From contig CM074765.1 in NCBI GenBank assembly GCA_037355855.1, positions 3,348,001-3,412,000 on the forward strand: a stretch of 64,000 bases of DNA. The letters are read 5' to 3'. The notes beneath the pieces were generated by a model. The model was not told where the DNA came from and did not search any database. It worked only from the letters and a program-made list of their open reading frames with translations. This DNA is from Pseudo-nitzschia pungens. Its lineage: Eukaryota; Bacillariophyta; Bacillariophyceae; Bacillariales; Bacillariaceae. The translations under genes and the position numbers were made by a program. Numbering within the stretch: position 1 is the first letter of the stretch; every line of letters begins with the position of its first letter. This document shows, one piece after another, positions 10,690-21,829 of this stretch.

Positions 10690-11300
10690 ACTTTGAATGT
10701 GGATAACTCCTAAAGTATAAGGAATTTTTTATTTCTTTTTCAATAGACCTCTAGTCTATTGTCTTAATAAGTGGGATTGCAACTTTAAAAGTATAATTTG
10801 GACAGTTGAATAATTTTAAAAAATTATTTTCACCTCTACCTTTACTACCTCCTCTAATATGCCTTGAATGTGGATATCTCCTAAACTATTGGGAAATCTT
10901 TATTTCTTTGTTTATATATCTGTTTCTTATGAATAATTTGAGGAGAATTGATACTTGAATCATGGAAATTGTGTGGTGGGATCACAACAACAACAAAATT
11001 GCACCTGTTCTCCTATACTCCCAGTACCTGCTGAAATATGCCTTGGGTGTTAATATCTCCTGAAGTATTGGGAAATTGTGATTTCTTTTTTTATAGAAGT
11101 CTTTTCTGTGTATAATTTGAGAAGGATTGATACTTGAATCATGGAATTTGTGAGGTGGGATCACAAAAAAAAATTCCTACTCCAGCACTACTACTACCTG
11201 CTGAGATGGGTTTTGGGTGTAAATACCTCCCAAAGTATTAGGAAATTGTAATTTAATTTTTGATAGACCTCTAGTACTCTGTTCTCATTATGAGGGAGAT
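10690..11300. repeat. Degenerate tandem repeat, about 170-180 bp, four copies
   Basis: Units start with TTGAATGTGGATA or TTGGGTGTTAATA at 10693, 10864, 11043 and 11213 (spacing 171, 179, 170). Shared phrases include GATACTTGAATCATGGAA and GTGGGATCAC. The array lies between the left end of the transposon and the 3' end of its gene. Confidence 0.8.
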
Positions 11301-11551
11301 TGCTGAGTTCATCCAGCAGCAGTGGTGTTCACTCCAAAACTTGATTTTGCTCCCATTTCAACTGCAAATTTGTGTTCTGTGACGTCCATAGTAGTACTAC
11401 TAGTACTAACTACAATAAGACTACAATAAGACTACAATAAGACTACAATAAGACCACTAAGAGAGCGTTTACGATTAGAATTAATAATAAGATTACTAAG
11501 AGGGACAGGAATACTACTAATTAAGACAGGATACTAATTACCACGGGAATT

Positions 11552-13770
11552 TCACTTCTTTGCTGCTGCTGCTGCTGCGGACGTCCTCCTGCCACTGTTC
11601 CGAGCAGCTCGTTCGCGAGCTTTCCTCCTTTGCTCATCCTTGTACTTAAGCATGACCTCATCCCCTGGATAAGGGCAAATGATATCTCTGTATTCAGCAA
11701 ACACCAGTTTCCTCCACTTGGTATAGAGTTCAATCTTCTTGATATCCTTAATTCCTGTAGAGGGATGCGTTTCGAGTAATACTAACTCTCGAAGTTCCTT
11801 CTGTCGATTCATAGCAACCGGGGTTCGCTTCGCAAGATCCTGTACTTCAACTGTCCCTGTTCCAAGTCGGTCTTGTTTGATTATCATTGTGGTCAGCTTA
11901 AAGCTCCCTACACTGAAGATGTGCCCGGGTTGAACTGCTCCATTCTTGATCTTCTTATAAAAAATATTTAAGAACTTGTCGAACATTTTGAATTGACCTT
12001 TCTTTATCACTGTAACATCGATATGCTCGTGTGCCCGGAGGGCAGTTGCTAGCTGCTCCATAGTGAACAGGTTCTGGTTTCGATAGTTCTTCTTCATGAT
12101 ATTGAACCATCGATCAGCAACGTTCTTCGTGTGACCCACTACATAAAAACAGAAATTGACGTTTGAAAAATATCCGGCTTCGACTAGAAGCAATGCCAGT
12201 CTCAGTACCATGTTATTCTTATTTTGCCCTTGGCAGTTGTCCATAATAACATTAAGTTCGTATCCACAGGAGTCTTCTTGTAAGTATCCCTTCTTCCTTA
12301 AGTTTGCCATTATTATCGATGCGACATTGTCGCCTCCCTTTGCACCGACTCCCTCGTGGTAGATGTAAGCGTCTAAGAACCCCCCCATTACAGAACAATC
12401 GACACATCCAAGTATTGGTACTGTTAGAGGTGTCATGTAGTATGTGTCCCCTGGCTGAGTTGCTGCGAGGTTGGGGAGACCGGCGTTTTGGCAATAATCC
12501 ACAACAAAACTATAAGTCCGGCATTCGTGTGGGACATTATTTATTCCATCGTGGAGGGCCTGCTGTATCTTCTTGTTTGCAAGCTTCCTCTGATCAGCAG
12601 CTTGGTGGACATGCAGCGTTGCTTCTTCCAGTATCCGTGCGTTTTCAGCTGCAGCCTCTTCTTCTTCAAGCAGCAACGGAGAGTACAGATCAGGTGGTCT
12701 CTTGTCCCTGCGCGCAATCACAACTGAAGATGAATCAAAAAGTTTAGTACCACCAGCAGAAGGGGGTGGAGGAGCAGGCACACACTGATGCTGTGTTTGA
12801 TCGGCGGCGGCGCTGTTGTAAAAAGCTTGGATACTATCTTCAGTGAAAGATGACAGCATCCCCGGCTCTGTACTTGTTTCGTATCGAACATACCGCAATC
12901 GATTCCTGAAGACATGGCATTTGGAGCAGACGTCAGCACTCCTATTCATTACTCTAAGCTTTGGGAAGTTTGTCTTCCAGTAGGTGAGGAAGTAGTACCA
13001 CGAGCAAATTTCTTGGTAGTCCCCCTCAAACTCTTCTGTTTTTGTTGCTTCCAGTATTGTTCTTGGTTTCTTTGATATTGTCCATCCCCTCTCCAAGCAG
13101 TATCGATAATACATTGTTCTTTTTGTAAAAGATGGGGGCAAGTCGACGATTCCCTCTTCACTCTGTCTAAGTCCAACGCCAACCTCTTGCCGGATGAATT
13201 GTGTAGCAGCAGGCTGAGCTAAGTCTTCCATCTGTGTGAAGTATTCGTGCAAGTCTTGTTTCAAGAAAGCAGCGTCGAATTCTTTTACATTGTTCGGGCG
13301 TTTCCCTTTCAGTCCATGGCTTGGTGAGCTGTTTGATCTAATGAAGCGTCGACAGGAATCCCATTTGCCTATCCCCCAATCGAGTATAACAGCGATTGCA
13401 GATCTGCATACTTTATGCTGAGATAGATCTGTCAGTATGGGCATCGATTCCTTATCTCCCCCCTGCCGGTTGACAAAGGGTAGAAAGAATAGTTTTGTGT
13501 TGGTGCCATAAGTTGGCTCCTCTAAGCTATCCTCAAGAACGCTGAGTGTGGCGTCGCTGTATCTTATCCAGTCAATCAAAGTAGTGTATTGGTCTTCCCT
13601 CTTCCTCTCATGAAATTCCACCATGTAAAGGGCAACAGCGTCCCGCAAATTCTGGTTAACTTCTCCTCCTTGTAATATTTCAAGGCACCGACAAGGGAGT
13701 TCTCTTCTTTTCCTTAAACACTTGCATCCTTCTTGCGCTTTCTCGGAGAGGTAGTCCTTGCAGATCTCTA
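11552..13770 (-). pseudogene. DDE-type transposase (DUF7869-like), main part
   Basis: Codes the bulk of a protein that would be 764 residues with its N-terminal piece at 21830-21926. The frame stays open across 13749-13770 into the LINE target duplication, so the TTG near 13648 is not the true start. Visible motifs are a Cys-rich N-terminal part (C-K-C, C-R-C near 13700-13745), a CSKC pair, FVVDYCQNAGLPN with the first acidic residue, and VIMDNCQGQNKNN followed by VVGHTKNVADRWF. The DNxxGQNKN...GHT pattern is typical of DUF7869-type RNase H-fold proteins in eukaryotic genomes. The C-terminus is Arg/Ala-rich. No stop or frameshift is visible in this part. The LINE insertion separates it from its start, so it cannot be expressed normally. 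The superfamily assignment is from motif memory only. Confidence 0.7.
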
Positions 13771-13933
13771 ACCTTGAACATCAAGCAGGGAAAAAGACAA
13801 ACAAGTCCCACAAACTAGGGACTTGAGAGAAAGTGAGATGGGAATGTGGATATTGGGATAAGAGCCAGTATCAAAGGGGATGGGACAGGATGAGAAGCAG
13901 GAACAGAAGACAAAACCAAGGTACAAAGTGTAA

Positions 13934-14942
13934 TCAACCCTGAGGTCCAGTAAGCCAGGCTCTGAGAAGAGCAGCCTCTTGTTGGTATGGCTGCACTGGT
14001 GGGACAGGCGCTGCATACTGCTTCCTTGCAAGGTGGATGGTTGCAAGCCACTGCCGCTTGGCAGTCAGGGTGTAACCTTGTAGGACTTGGAAAGGGGTTT
14101 GTAACAGGGAGTGTGACTGGGGAAGTGCACCAGCTGCACCAATTGCCAATTCTGAGGTGATGGAAGCATCAAGAGATTGGTGTTGTTCAGCATCAAGGGT
14201 ACCCCCAGGACCATGGAGTCGTTCATTCCTATATGTCCAAAGATCCCAGGAGGTAAGAAAGAACTGATGGATGATAGCTGTAGCCCAACGTTTGGGAGAG
14301 CGCTTGCTTCCAATGTGGGAGTAGTAGTCAGCCTGGATTTGATACCAGCGAGGAGACCACCTACCCAGAAGCCAGTTGTGCCAGCCAATAGTCCTCTGTG
14401 CCCTGACAGCAGAAGCAATTGCAGGGGAGTAGGATGATGGATAAATGGTCTGGCCCTTCCGAACTCTGGTGAGAAGATCCACAATGGCAGCCACCAATGA
14501 TGGATCAGTTTGTTCAACTTCAAGCCTCTTCTGCAGGTGTCCCTTGAAAGCTGACACACTGTGCCTGACAGCCCCAGTGTCCTTGCAGGAGAGCACATGA
14601 GAAACCTTCTCGTTGTCTGCATCACACAATGGGCACCTGGAGTGATCCTGATACTGGTAGTGAAGTAGTTGGTTGCCAACACCAATACTGCCAGAAGCAA
14701 ATTTGACAAACCACCTTTGCATGCCAGGAGGTAAACGCTTGAAGGCATTCAGATGGGCACACCAATGGATGGAACTCAAAACAGGTTGTGGAATGGGAAT
14801 GTCATGGTGGGTCTGCCAATATTGAAGAAGAGGAGGACCAGAAATGGCTACATGCAAAGCATGTTGATCAAACCTTGAGCACTTGCTTCCATTGAGAGAA
14901 AAAGCCCAGGGCTCAAACACAAGTCTGGGGTAGTGATGGGCA
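13934..14942 (-). pseudogene. LINE ORF2 C-terminal part
   Basis: Continues the frame of 20741-21579: the two pieces add up to 1848 nt, an exact multiple of three, once the Ty3 element and one GAAGC copy are removed. It contains CPLCDADNEKVSHVLSC, a C-x2-C...H-x3-C zinc-binding pattern found at the C-terminus of many non-LTR polymerases, then a Trp-rich region. It ends in GPQG and a stop. No internal stop is seen, so the LINE copy was open when the Ty3 element landed. Only the GTG at 14920 offers a start, which is not meaningful. Confidence 0.75.
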
Positions 14943-14947
14943 GAAGC

Positions 14948-15262
14948 TGTAACATGCTAGCGTAGGCTAGTAGTTACGAATTAATAATTAACCGAATCCC
15001 ACATGGGATTCAATCGATTCCTATATGTATGATATACATGTATGGATATCCGGTATGTATGAATGGGCATACAGAAGAGAGCGATCGTACGATTAAGGTT
15101 ACATACAGAATATATGTTATATACAGGGATGTAGTTATATAAAGAGATCGCGATGACATCATCGCTCATTATTTTATCTCTTTAATTTCAATCCCACCTC
15201 GTAAAGTGAAATAACACACAATTATTCATACTACTCCGAATTTTCTACCTTAGAGTGTTACA
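14948..15262 (+). repeat. 5' LTR
   Basis: 315 bp. A TATATAAA box at 15136-15143 is a plausible promoter, followed by the palindromic GCGATGACATCATCGC. Directly downstream is CAGTAATTACTG, the same palindrome as in the deleted relative. Confidence 0.93.
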
Positions 15263-15390
15263 CAGTAATTACTGTCTGCTTCACGTAGAAAGACAGTAGT
15301 ATTCAGTACTGAATCCAAACTCATCAACAAACTCAATAACAGGACCACTTCAGGTCCTTAACAAGAGCAACCTCCTTATCTCCTTTAACC

Positions 15391-16440
15391 ATGGCCGGAA
15401 TCTACAGAGATCCCCCTATTGCCTACAAGAGCTCCTTCGATCGAACCAAGCCAAAACTCTTCACCCTGTACAATGTCGATGAGGATCGAACCGACAGCAT
15501 GAAAGTTCCCCTGTTCACTGAAACCAGAGGCTTAGAAGAACTGCTTTTTGTGGAAGAGTCTTTCAGAAACGCAGCAAAGCTCCTAAGATTACCAATCAAC
15601 CTATACCTCACACACTTCAGCCGCTGCCTCACCACGGACGCGCAAAGCAAGTGGAACGACATGATAAAGGATCCATTGGACCCAGAAGAATACCAATACG
15701 AGCAAGAGGAGATTGGCGGATATGACCAAGCCTTCCTAGACTTCACCAAGCTCTACTGCAACACCAGAGACGCTCGGGACATCATGCATACTTATCTTCG
15801 AAGCGCTGAATGCAGGAAGACTCCATCGGCCACATGCAAAGAGCACGCAGACCGGATCCTTATCCTCATGAAATATACCCAGAAACTAGATGGAAGCAGC
15901 GCGCCTCTGTCTAGAGTGGAGAAACTCACCATTCTCCTCCATTCCTTTCCCTCAGCATGGATCGAGAGCTATGGCATCATCCATAGTGGAATCCAGGAGG
16001 ACACCACGGTCCAGCACATTGTGGACCACATGAGCTGTCACGAGCGCCAGGCAAACAAGAAAAGCAACAAGAACACCCACAAGCAGCAGCAAAAGCGCTC
16101 GAACAACAACAGCAACTCCCGAAAGCGTAATCACAATTCCAGCAACCACAAAGGAAACCAAAACAAGAAGAAGTCCAATCCCTGCCGGATCCCCGGTCAC
16201 AATCATGACTGGTCTGAGTGTCCCAAGAACAGATTCTCGAAGAACCACAACAAAGGCTCCAGTAACAACCAAACGGAGTCCTTCCACCTTCAAACTCAGG
16301 CGCTCATGATACCAGGAAGCAACGAAACCTTCCAAGCCCACATGAATGCAGCCCGAGAGGCTGCAATTGAAGAATACCATGCCAATCATGGTGGTCGAAC
16401 CGAACGGAGCATCGATGGGGAACTTGTGTGGCTCCCCTGA
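15391..16440 (+). CDS. gag: Ty3-type Gag polyprotein
   Basis: 349 residues from an ATG in the context ACCATGG. Gag packages the element RNA and builds the virus-like particle. An N-terminal capsid-like region (MAGIYRDPP; LEELLFVEESFRNAAKLL near residues 50-67) is followed by a Lys/Asn/Gln-rich basic linker and a non-standard zinc knuckle C-x4-H-x-H-x4-C (CRIPGHNHDWSEC, about residues 265-277). The frame ends at UGA 16438-16440 and reopens at once in the same frame as pol. The leader 15263-15390 has no gene. Confidence 0.9.
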   Translation: MAGIYRDPPIAYKSSFDRTKPKLFTLYNVDEDRTDSMKVPLFTETRGLEELLFVEESFRNAAKLLRLPINLYLTHFSRCLTTDAQSKWNDMIKDPLDPEEYQYEQEEIGGYDQAFLDFTKLYCNTRDARDIMHTYLRSAECRKTPSATCKEHADRILILMKYTQKLDGSSAPLSRVEKLTILLHSFPSAWIESYGIIHSGIQEDTTVQHIVDHMSCHERQANKKSNKNTHKQQQKRSNNNSNSRKRNHNSSNHKGNQNKKKSNPCRIPGHNHDWSECPKNRFSKNHNKGSSNNQTESFHLQTQALMIPGSNETFQAHMNAAREAAIEEYHANHGGRTERSIDGELVWLP

Positions 16441-17674
16441 GTCTCCAAAGGCTCCAAGCCTCCGAAGAAGCCCCGAGCTTCGCCTAAACCAGCAATCACC
16501 TTGCCTCCAGCTCCCCAGGAACTGGATGCCAGCACAGCCCTGCTGTCTGGGATAACGCATGGAGGAGATCTCCCGAATAAAGAGGGGAAGGAACCTACAG
16601 GACGGAGTCCTGTTGAAAGCTTAGCAAAGCCTGCAACAGCAGCAACGACAACAAAAACAGTTCGATTCTCTGCTACAGAGAACCAATCGAACAACACGGA
16701 TCCGAATCGATCCAAGGGTACAACAGACGCATCAGCATCGATCAACGCAATCGATCGAAATAAGACAGCAGCAGCAATAAGTAGACCACTCTTGTCTCTA
16801 GCAAGGAATTGGTCCACGGGTACAGCAAAAAATCTCTATTGCAACACCCAAAACTCCAAAGAATACACCAAAGGAGGTGCGCTGGAGCAAAATTATTCAA
16901 AGCTGCTGTCGACTGCTGGAAATACAACCAAAAATACAGCAGAACAGGCATCCCCGAATACGAGCAACGTGGCTCCTATTCTTCTAACTACAGTACAGTA
17001 TATACAAGGCATACCAACGAAATCAAGACCACTACTCGCACTACTCGATAGTGGATCCTCCGGAACTCTAATTAACAAGAGAGCACTACCATTTGGCACA
17101 CTACCAATCCGAAGCAAGCATCGAGTCCTAACCACAACAGCAAATGGAAGCTTCGATACTACAGAATATATTATCATGAAGAACCTCAAGCTACAAGAGT
17201 TCGGCAACTATACCATCGACAAACAAGAAGCAAGGCTCTTCCATTCCCCCAACTGCAGATATGATCTAATACTAGGCAGAGACTTTCTCCACCTAGCAAA
17301 GGTCAACCTCCTATTCAAAGAAGGAGCAGTTCAGTGGATGGACAGAACCATTCCTATGAAGGATACATCCTTATATCATGAGCCCGACTACAACATGCTC
17401 ATGGAAGAACTCGAGGATGCTGAACTCTTTGCTGATAATCTCTCCTTCGCGAATCCATACAAGTCCAAAGTGATCTTAGATAGAGCCTACCAAGAAACAG
17501 ACCCATCGACAGTCGCACAGCAACAGTCCCACATGTCTAAAACAGAGCAGCAACAGTTCCAAGCAATACTAGACAAGTATCCAAATGTCTTCAATGGAGA
17601 ACTTGGCAAGTACCCCCACAAGAAGATCTCTCTAAGACTGAAGCCCGGATCCAAGCCCATACACAAGAAAGCCT
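16441..17674 (+). CDS. pol: Pol, first part: leader, protease, start of reverse transcriptase
   Basis: Follows gag in the same frame after a single UGA; the first ATG is not near the start, so readthrough or an internal start is needed. It begins with a Pro/Lys/Thr-rich linker. The retropepsin motif LLDSGSSGTLI lies around 17040-17075, and ILGRDF later matches the C-terminal protease ILGxD/N motif. The start of reverse transcriptase follows (KPGSKPIHKKA). Near 17674 one additional T in a TT pair shifts the frame; the shifted frame ends at 17736, while the true continuation is open from about 17684. Confidence 0.85.
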
Positions 17675-17683
17675 TATCCAGTA

Positions 17684-20392
17684 GCATACAAACGAGAAGA
17701 CCTATTCAAAAGGGAGCTCCAGAATCTTTGCAATGATGGAGTACTCAAGAGATGCACTGGACCAGCTGAATGGGCGTTTCCAACCTTCATAGTACCAAAG
17801 AAAGACAATAGAGTCAGATGGGTATCAGACTTTAGGGAACTGAATGAACTCCTTGAACGCCGACCATATCCAATCCCCCGGATACAAGACATCATGAACA
17901 AGCGTGGCAAATATACTCACTTCACCAAGATCGACTTGTCCATGCAATACTACTGCTTTGAACTGGATGATGCAAGCAAGAAACTTTGTACCATAGTGAC
18001 GCCATATGGTTGCTATGAATATCAAAGACTACCAATGGGTGTCAAAGTCTCTCCAGATGTTGCTCAACAACTAATGGAAGATATTCTACAAGACACCGAC
18101 TGCACTGTTTATATTGATGATATTGGTATATGGACCAATGGTACCTTCGATCTACACATGAAGACCATTGACAAGATCCTAGACCGGCTCAACCAAAATG
18201 GACTTAAATGCAACCCACTCAAGTGTGACTGGGCTGTACAAGAGACTGACTTCCTAGGCTATTGGATGACTCCTACAGCAGTTAAGCCATGGCGCAAAAA
18301 GATTGAAGCCATCCTACACATGGACCGGCCGCGCACCGTCACTCAAGTCAAATCCTTCCTCGGCGCAGTAGGATACTACCGAGACATGTGGCCCCGAAGA
18401 TCTCATGTCCTAGCTCCTCTCTTTGATATTACTGGAACCCCCAAGAAGCAGGCTCCTCAACCAGCTGCCATCAAAGGCAAGCAAAGGAAAGCTCCTTCAG
18501 CCTTCACTTGGGGACCTGCTCAAGACAAAGCCTTTCAAGAGATGAAAGCAATGGTGGCAGCGGATGCGCTGAACACCTATCCAGACCTTAACAAGCCCTT
18601 TGAACTGTACACGGATGCCTCAGACCTACAGCTAGGCGCTGCCATAATACAAGATGGCAAGCCTATCGCATACTGGTCCAAGAAACTATCTGATGCCCAG
18701 AAGAATTATACGACTATGGAAAAAGAACTCCTTGCTATTGTACTCTGCTGCAAAGAGTACAGAAAAATGCTACTTGGTGGTGTCATCAATGTATACACCG
18801 ACCATAAGAACCTTACCTTCAGAACCTTATCGGTCCAACGAGTCCTCCGGTGGAGACTATTCCTTGAAGAATTTGGTGTCAACCTCACTTATGTGGAAGG
18901 CAAGAAGAATGTTCTTGCTGACGCCTTCTCCAGACTCCCCAGGATGGATCCACCTACTGAAGGGAAGAAAGCCCTCTCAAAGGGCACCTTAATCGATTTA
19001 TTGAACCTTGAAGTCCCCAAACAAGATGAAGAACTGTTTCTAACAGAGTTCCCCACTCTCTTCCGGCACTTATGCAATGACGCAGACCAGGAATTACAAG
19101 CCTGCTTGCTGAACAATGAATGCCTAGTCAATCTACCAAACAACCAGGACTTGGAATGCCCGGTGAACTATTCCAACATCTATCTCCATCAGCAAAAGGA
19201 CCCTACCATCAAGTTCAAGATCCAATCCAAAACCTTCTTCTATCAAGAATTAGAAGGCAACCACATCCTCTGCTATGCCAACCAATCTAATCCAGACAGC
19301 TGGAAAATCTACATACCAAGCTCTCTCGCTGACGATACCATCAGATGGTATCATCTCCTGTTGGGTCATTGTGGATCCACCAGGATATATCAAACCATCT
19401 CAGCAAGATTCTACATTGACAACCTCTCGAACCTTTGCAAGACCTACATCTGCCCCGATAACTGCATCAAATATAAAAACCAGCATCCCAAGTATGGGAA
19501 ACTACCACCGAAAGAAGCCCCATTAGCACCATTCAACGAGGTGCATGTGGACCTAATAGGCCCATGGAAGATCACAGCGCAGGGCAAGAACTACAACTTC
19601 AAAGCCCTAACTTGCATTGATCCAGTCACCAATCTACTTGAAATCATCCGGATCAGAGACAAATCTTCTCAGCATGTCTCTGATCAATTCAAGAACTGTT
19701 GGCTCTCAAGATACCCAAGACCTATCAGATGCGTTCATGACAATGGTGGCAAGTTTCTAGGCGCTGAGTTCCAAACTACTCTCAAGCAGTATGGGATTCA
19801 GTCCATTCCCACTACAGTGAAGAACCCACAGTCTAACGCCATCTGTGAGAGAGTCCATCATACAGTGGCTGATATCCTTAGAGTCTTAGTACATGTCAAT
19901 CCCCCTCAAGCCAATACTAGAGCTAGTCAGCTCATGGACAACGCGCTTGCGACCTGCATGCATGCCTCCAGATGCGCAGTGAATGCCTCCTTACAAGCCT
20001 CTCCAGGGTCCCTGGTGTTCAATCGGGACATGCTAGTGGATCTCCCCCTGACAGCCAATCTGGTAGCCCTGCAGCAGCTCCGGCAACAGGGGATTAACAA
20101 GAATCTACTCAGAGATAATGCCAAGCGTATCAACCATACCTTCCAAGTCAATGACAAGGTATGGATCCAAGAGCCAGATCCGGACAAGCTGCAACCCAGG
20201 AAGCTTGGTCCCTTTCCAATCACGCAAGTCAATACGAATGGAACTGTAAAGTTACAACGAGCTCCCTCAGTAGTGGAAACAGTGAATATCCGAAAGCTTA
20301 CGCCATATCGGGAACCAGCGAATGAATCCCCTACTATCGAATCAAGCCAATCAAATGACTCAGATTGTTCCATGAGTCACTGGTCGGCTTAA
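17684..20392 (+). CDS. pol: Pol, main part: reverse transcriptase, RNase H, integrase
   Basis: The frame is open from just after the frameshift, well before the ATG at 17894. It contains RT motifs (WVSDFRELN, FTKIDLSMQYYCF, then YIDDIGIW as the catalytic YxDD box at about 18111-18134), the tether, RNase H (LYTDASDLQLGA with the first Asp; MEKELLAIV with Glu; YTDHKNL), and integrase with an H-H-C-C-like start (LLGHCG... CPDNC) and the DDE triad in HVDLIGPW, CVHDNGG and NAICERVHH. The C-terminus reads DKVWIQEPDPDKLQPRKLGPF, a GPY/F-like module with no recognisable chromodomain. All catalytic residues appear present; the only lesion seen is the upstream single-base insertion. Confidence 0.92.
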   Translation, partial: AYKREDLFKRELQNLCNDGVLKRCTGPAEWAFPTFIVPKKDNRVRWVSDFRELNELLERRPYPIPRIQDIMNKRGKYTHFTKIDLSMQYYCFELDDASKKLCTIVTPYGCYEYQRLPMGVKVSPDVAQQLMEDILQDTDCTVYIDDIGIWTNGTFDLHMKTIDKILDRLNQNGLKCNPLKCDWAVQETDFLGYWMTPTAVKPWRKKIEAILHMDRPRTVTQVKSFLGAVGYYRDMWPRRSHVLAPLFDITGTPKKQAPQPAAIKGKQRKAPSAFTWGPAQDKAFQEMKAMVAADALNTYPDLNKPFELYTDASDLQLGAAIIQDGKPIAYWSKKLSDAQKNYTTMEKELLAIVLCCKEYRKMLLGGVINVYTDHKNLTFRTLSVQRVLRWRLFLEEFGVNLTYVEGKKNVLADAFSRLPRMDPPTEGKKALSKGTLIDLLNLEVPKQDEELFLTEFPTLFRHLCNDADQELQACLLNNECLVNLPNNQDLECPVNYSNIYLHQQKDPTIKFKIQSKTFFYQELEGNHILCYANQSNPDSWKIYIPSSLADDTIRWYHLLLGHCGSTRIYQTISARFYIDNLSNLCKTYICPDNCIKYKNQHPKYGKLPPKEAPLAPFNEVHVDLIGPWKITAQGKNYNFKALTCIDPVTNLLEIIRIRDKSSQHVSDQFKNCWLSRYPRPIRCVHDNGGKFLGAEFQTTLKQYGIQSIPTTVKNPQSNAICERVHHTVADILRVLVHVNPPQANTRASQLMDNALATCMHASRCAVNASLQASPGSLVFNRDMLVDLPLTANLVALQQLRQQGINKNLLRDNAKRINHTFQVNDKVWIQEPDPDKLQPRKLGPFPITQVNTNGTVKLQRAPSVVETVNIRKLTPYREPANESPTIESSQSNDSDCSMSHWSA

Positions 20393-20422
20393 TTATGAGA
20401 TTCGTTCAATCATGAGGCACTA

Positions 20423-20740
20423 TGTAACATGCTAGCGTAGGCTAGTAGTTACGAATTAATAATTAACCGAATCCCACATGGGATTCAATCGATTCCTATA
20501 TGTATGATATACATGTATGGATATCCGGTATGTATGAATGGGCATACAGAAGAGAGCGATCGTACGATTAAGGTTACATACAGAATATATGTTATATACA
20601 GGGATGTAGTTATATAAAGAAGAGATCGCGATGACATCATCGCTCATTATTTTATCTCTTTAATTTCAATCCCACCTCGTAAAGTGAAATAACACACAAT
20701 TATTCATACTACTCCGAATTTTCTACCTTAGAGTGTTACA
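20423..20740 (+). repeat. 3' LTR
   Basis: 318 bp, matching 14948-15262 except for a 3-bp insertion (AAAGAAGAGATCG versus AAAGAGATCG). Confidence 0.93.
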
Positions 20741-21579
20741 GAAGCTCTATGGACAGAGAGAAATGCCTTTGCCATGCTGTCTACCTGATGATTGCGAAGG
20801 GCCCACCAATCAAGAAAGATTCCAGCTTGATGGCCCTGAACCCACTGAAAGTGCACAGAGATTGGCAGGGCAGAAATCATGTTTCTGATGACATAAACAT
20901 AATCAAAAGACTTCTGGGAAATAACCAATGGCCATGATCCCTCAGCCTGTTTGAGAGCTGTGTCACCATCCAGAGCAATAGTGATAGAGCCAGAAGCAAT
21001 ATCAAAAAGACTCACCAGAGCAGTGCAGCAGGTGAGAACCCCAATGATTCCTGCCAGTTCACTCCTGTAGGAAGATTGATCCTCAGGGGATCCACTGACA
21101 AAATTACAGCCAGTGAGGAACAAAGAGGCAGTCTTGGTGGAGGTATTGGGGGACAAAATGAAAGCAGAAGTTCCTCTGAGAAGTTCCGGATCAAATGAAC
21201 CATCACATACAGCACTGGCAGTACCACTCTCAATAGCATCAACAAGGTGCTGACAGCCAGCCTGTGGTAGGGAATATTTGTGGAGAAGTACCCTTGGAGA
21301 CGCACAGAGTGAATCAAAGGCATCTGCAGGGGAGTCTGGAAGAGAATCATATGGATTGTACTCCAGAGGATCCATGTCAGGAGGTTCGGAAACAAAGGCT
21401 GAGGACCCAACAATGCGTACAACTTGTCCACAAATAACAGGGCAGACGAGTACATCAGCACAGGCTGGTTTGTCAGGAATGAGTTCAGAAGTGACCCTGT
21501 ATCTGCCCCTGCCCTGGGAGGTGCTCACAATCCAGCCAGTAGAAGTTTTGAAGAATATTCTGTTGGTGGATGGAGACAA
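20741..21579 (-). pseudogene. LINE ORF2 RNase H domain
   Basis: RNase H type I fold with visible acidic residues: AVCDGSFDPEL (Asp), SYRSELAGIIG (Glu), ALDGDTALKQ (Asp), FQWVQGHQAG (His) and NHQVDSMAKAF (Asp). Residue spacing fits a catalytically competent domain. Upstream (to 21829) the frame looks open but without reverse transcriptase motifs, consistent with 5' truncation. It is cut at RAS by the Ty3 insertion and continues in frame at 14942. Confidence 0.8.
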
Positions 21580-21829
21580 AAACCAAGGCCAAAGAGAAGC
21601 TGTCTGGGGAGAGAGCCAATGCCCAAGATGAAAAGAAGGAGCCAGTGCCCTGGCTGCAGGGGGTGGACAGGGGGGAAGAAAACAGGTCTGAAGAGCCTTT
21701 GAAAATTTGTCGTTCTGCCACTTGGGGTCCTGACTCTATGATGGAGGCGACGTTAAAGTCTGGTTACAGACTGAGTAATTTAGTTTCACCTTTGGTGATT
21801 AAAGTTATTTAAATACGTATATTATTATT

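Larger units (their letters stand above)
14948..20740 (+). mobile_element. Nearly complete Ty3-like LTR retrotransposon
   Basis: Perfect 5-bp target duplication GAAGC at 14943-14947 and 20741-20745. LTRs of 315 and 318 bp start TGTAACATGC and end GTGTTACA; by eye they differ only by a 3-bp indel. Domain order is Gag, protease, reverse transcriptase, RNase H, integrase, which defines Ty3/Metaviridae. Gag and pol are in the same frame with one UGA between them. One extra T near 17674 breaks the reverse transcriptase frame. The element sits inside a LINE. Confidence 0.95.
13771..21829 (-). mobile_element. 5'-truncated LINE, itself split by a Ty3 element
   Basis: Flanked by a perfect 21-bp direct repeat starting GGTAGTCCTTGCAGATCTCT at 13750-13770 and 21830-21850, the long variable-type duplication expected from target-primed integration. 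On the minus strand it carries an RNase H domain and a C-terminal zinc-binding region, but no endonuclease or reverse transcriptase, so it is 5'-truncated. The 3' end (minus strand, 13771) has no poly-A. The 14948-20740 Ty3 element is inserted in it with a GAAGC duplication; without that insertion the LINE would be about 2.3 kb. Confidence 0.85.

Noticed and set aside
13934..14920. Independent gene of 328 residues
   Set aside because: It continues in frame with the RNase H piece at 20741-21579 after removal of the Ty3 insertion, so it is the C-terminal half of a LINE frame.
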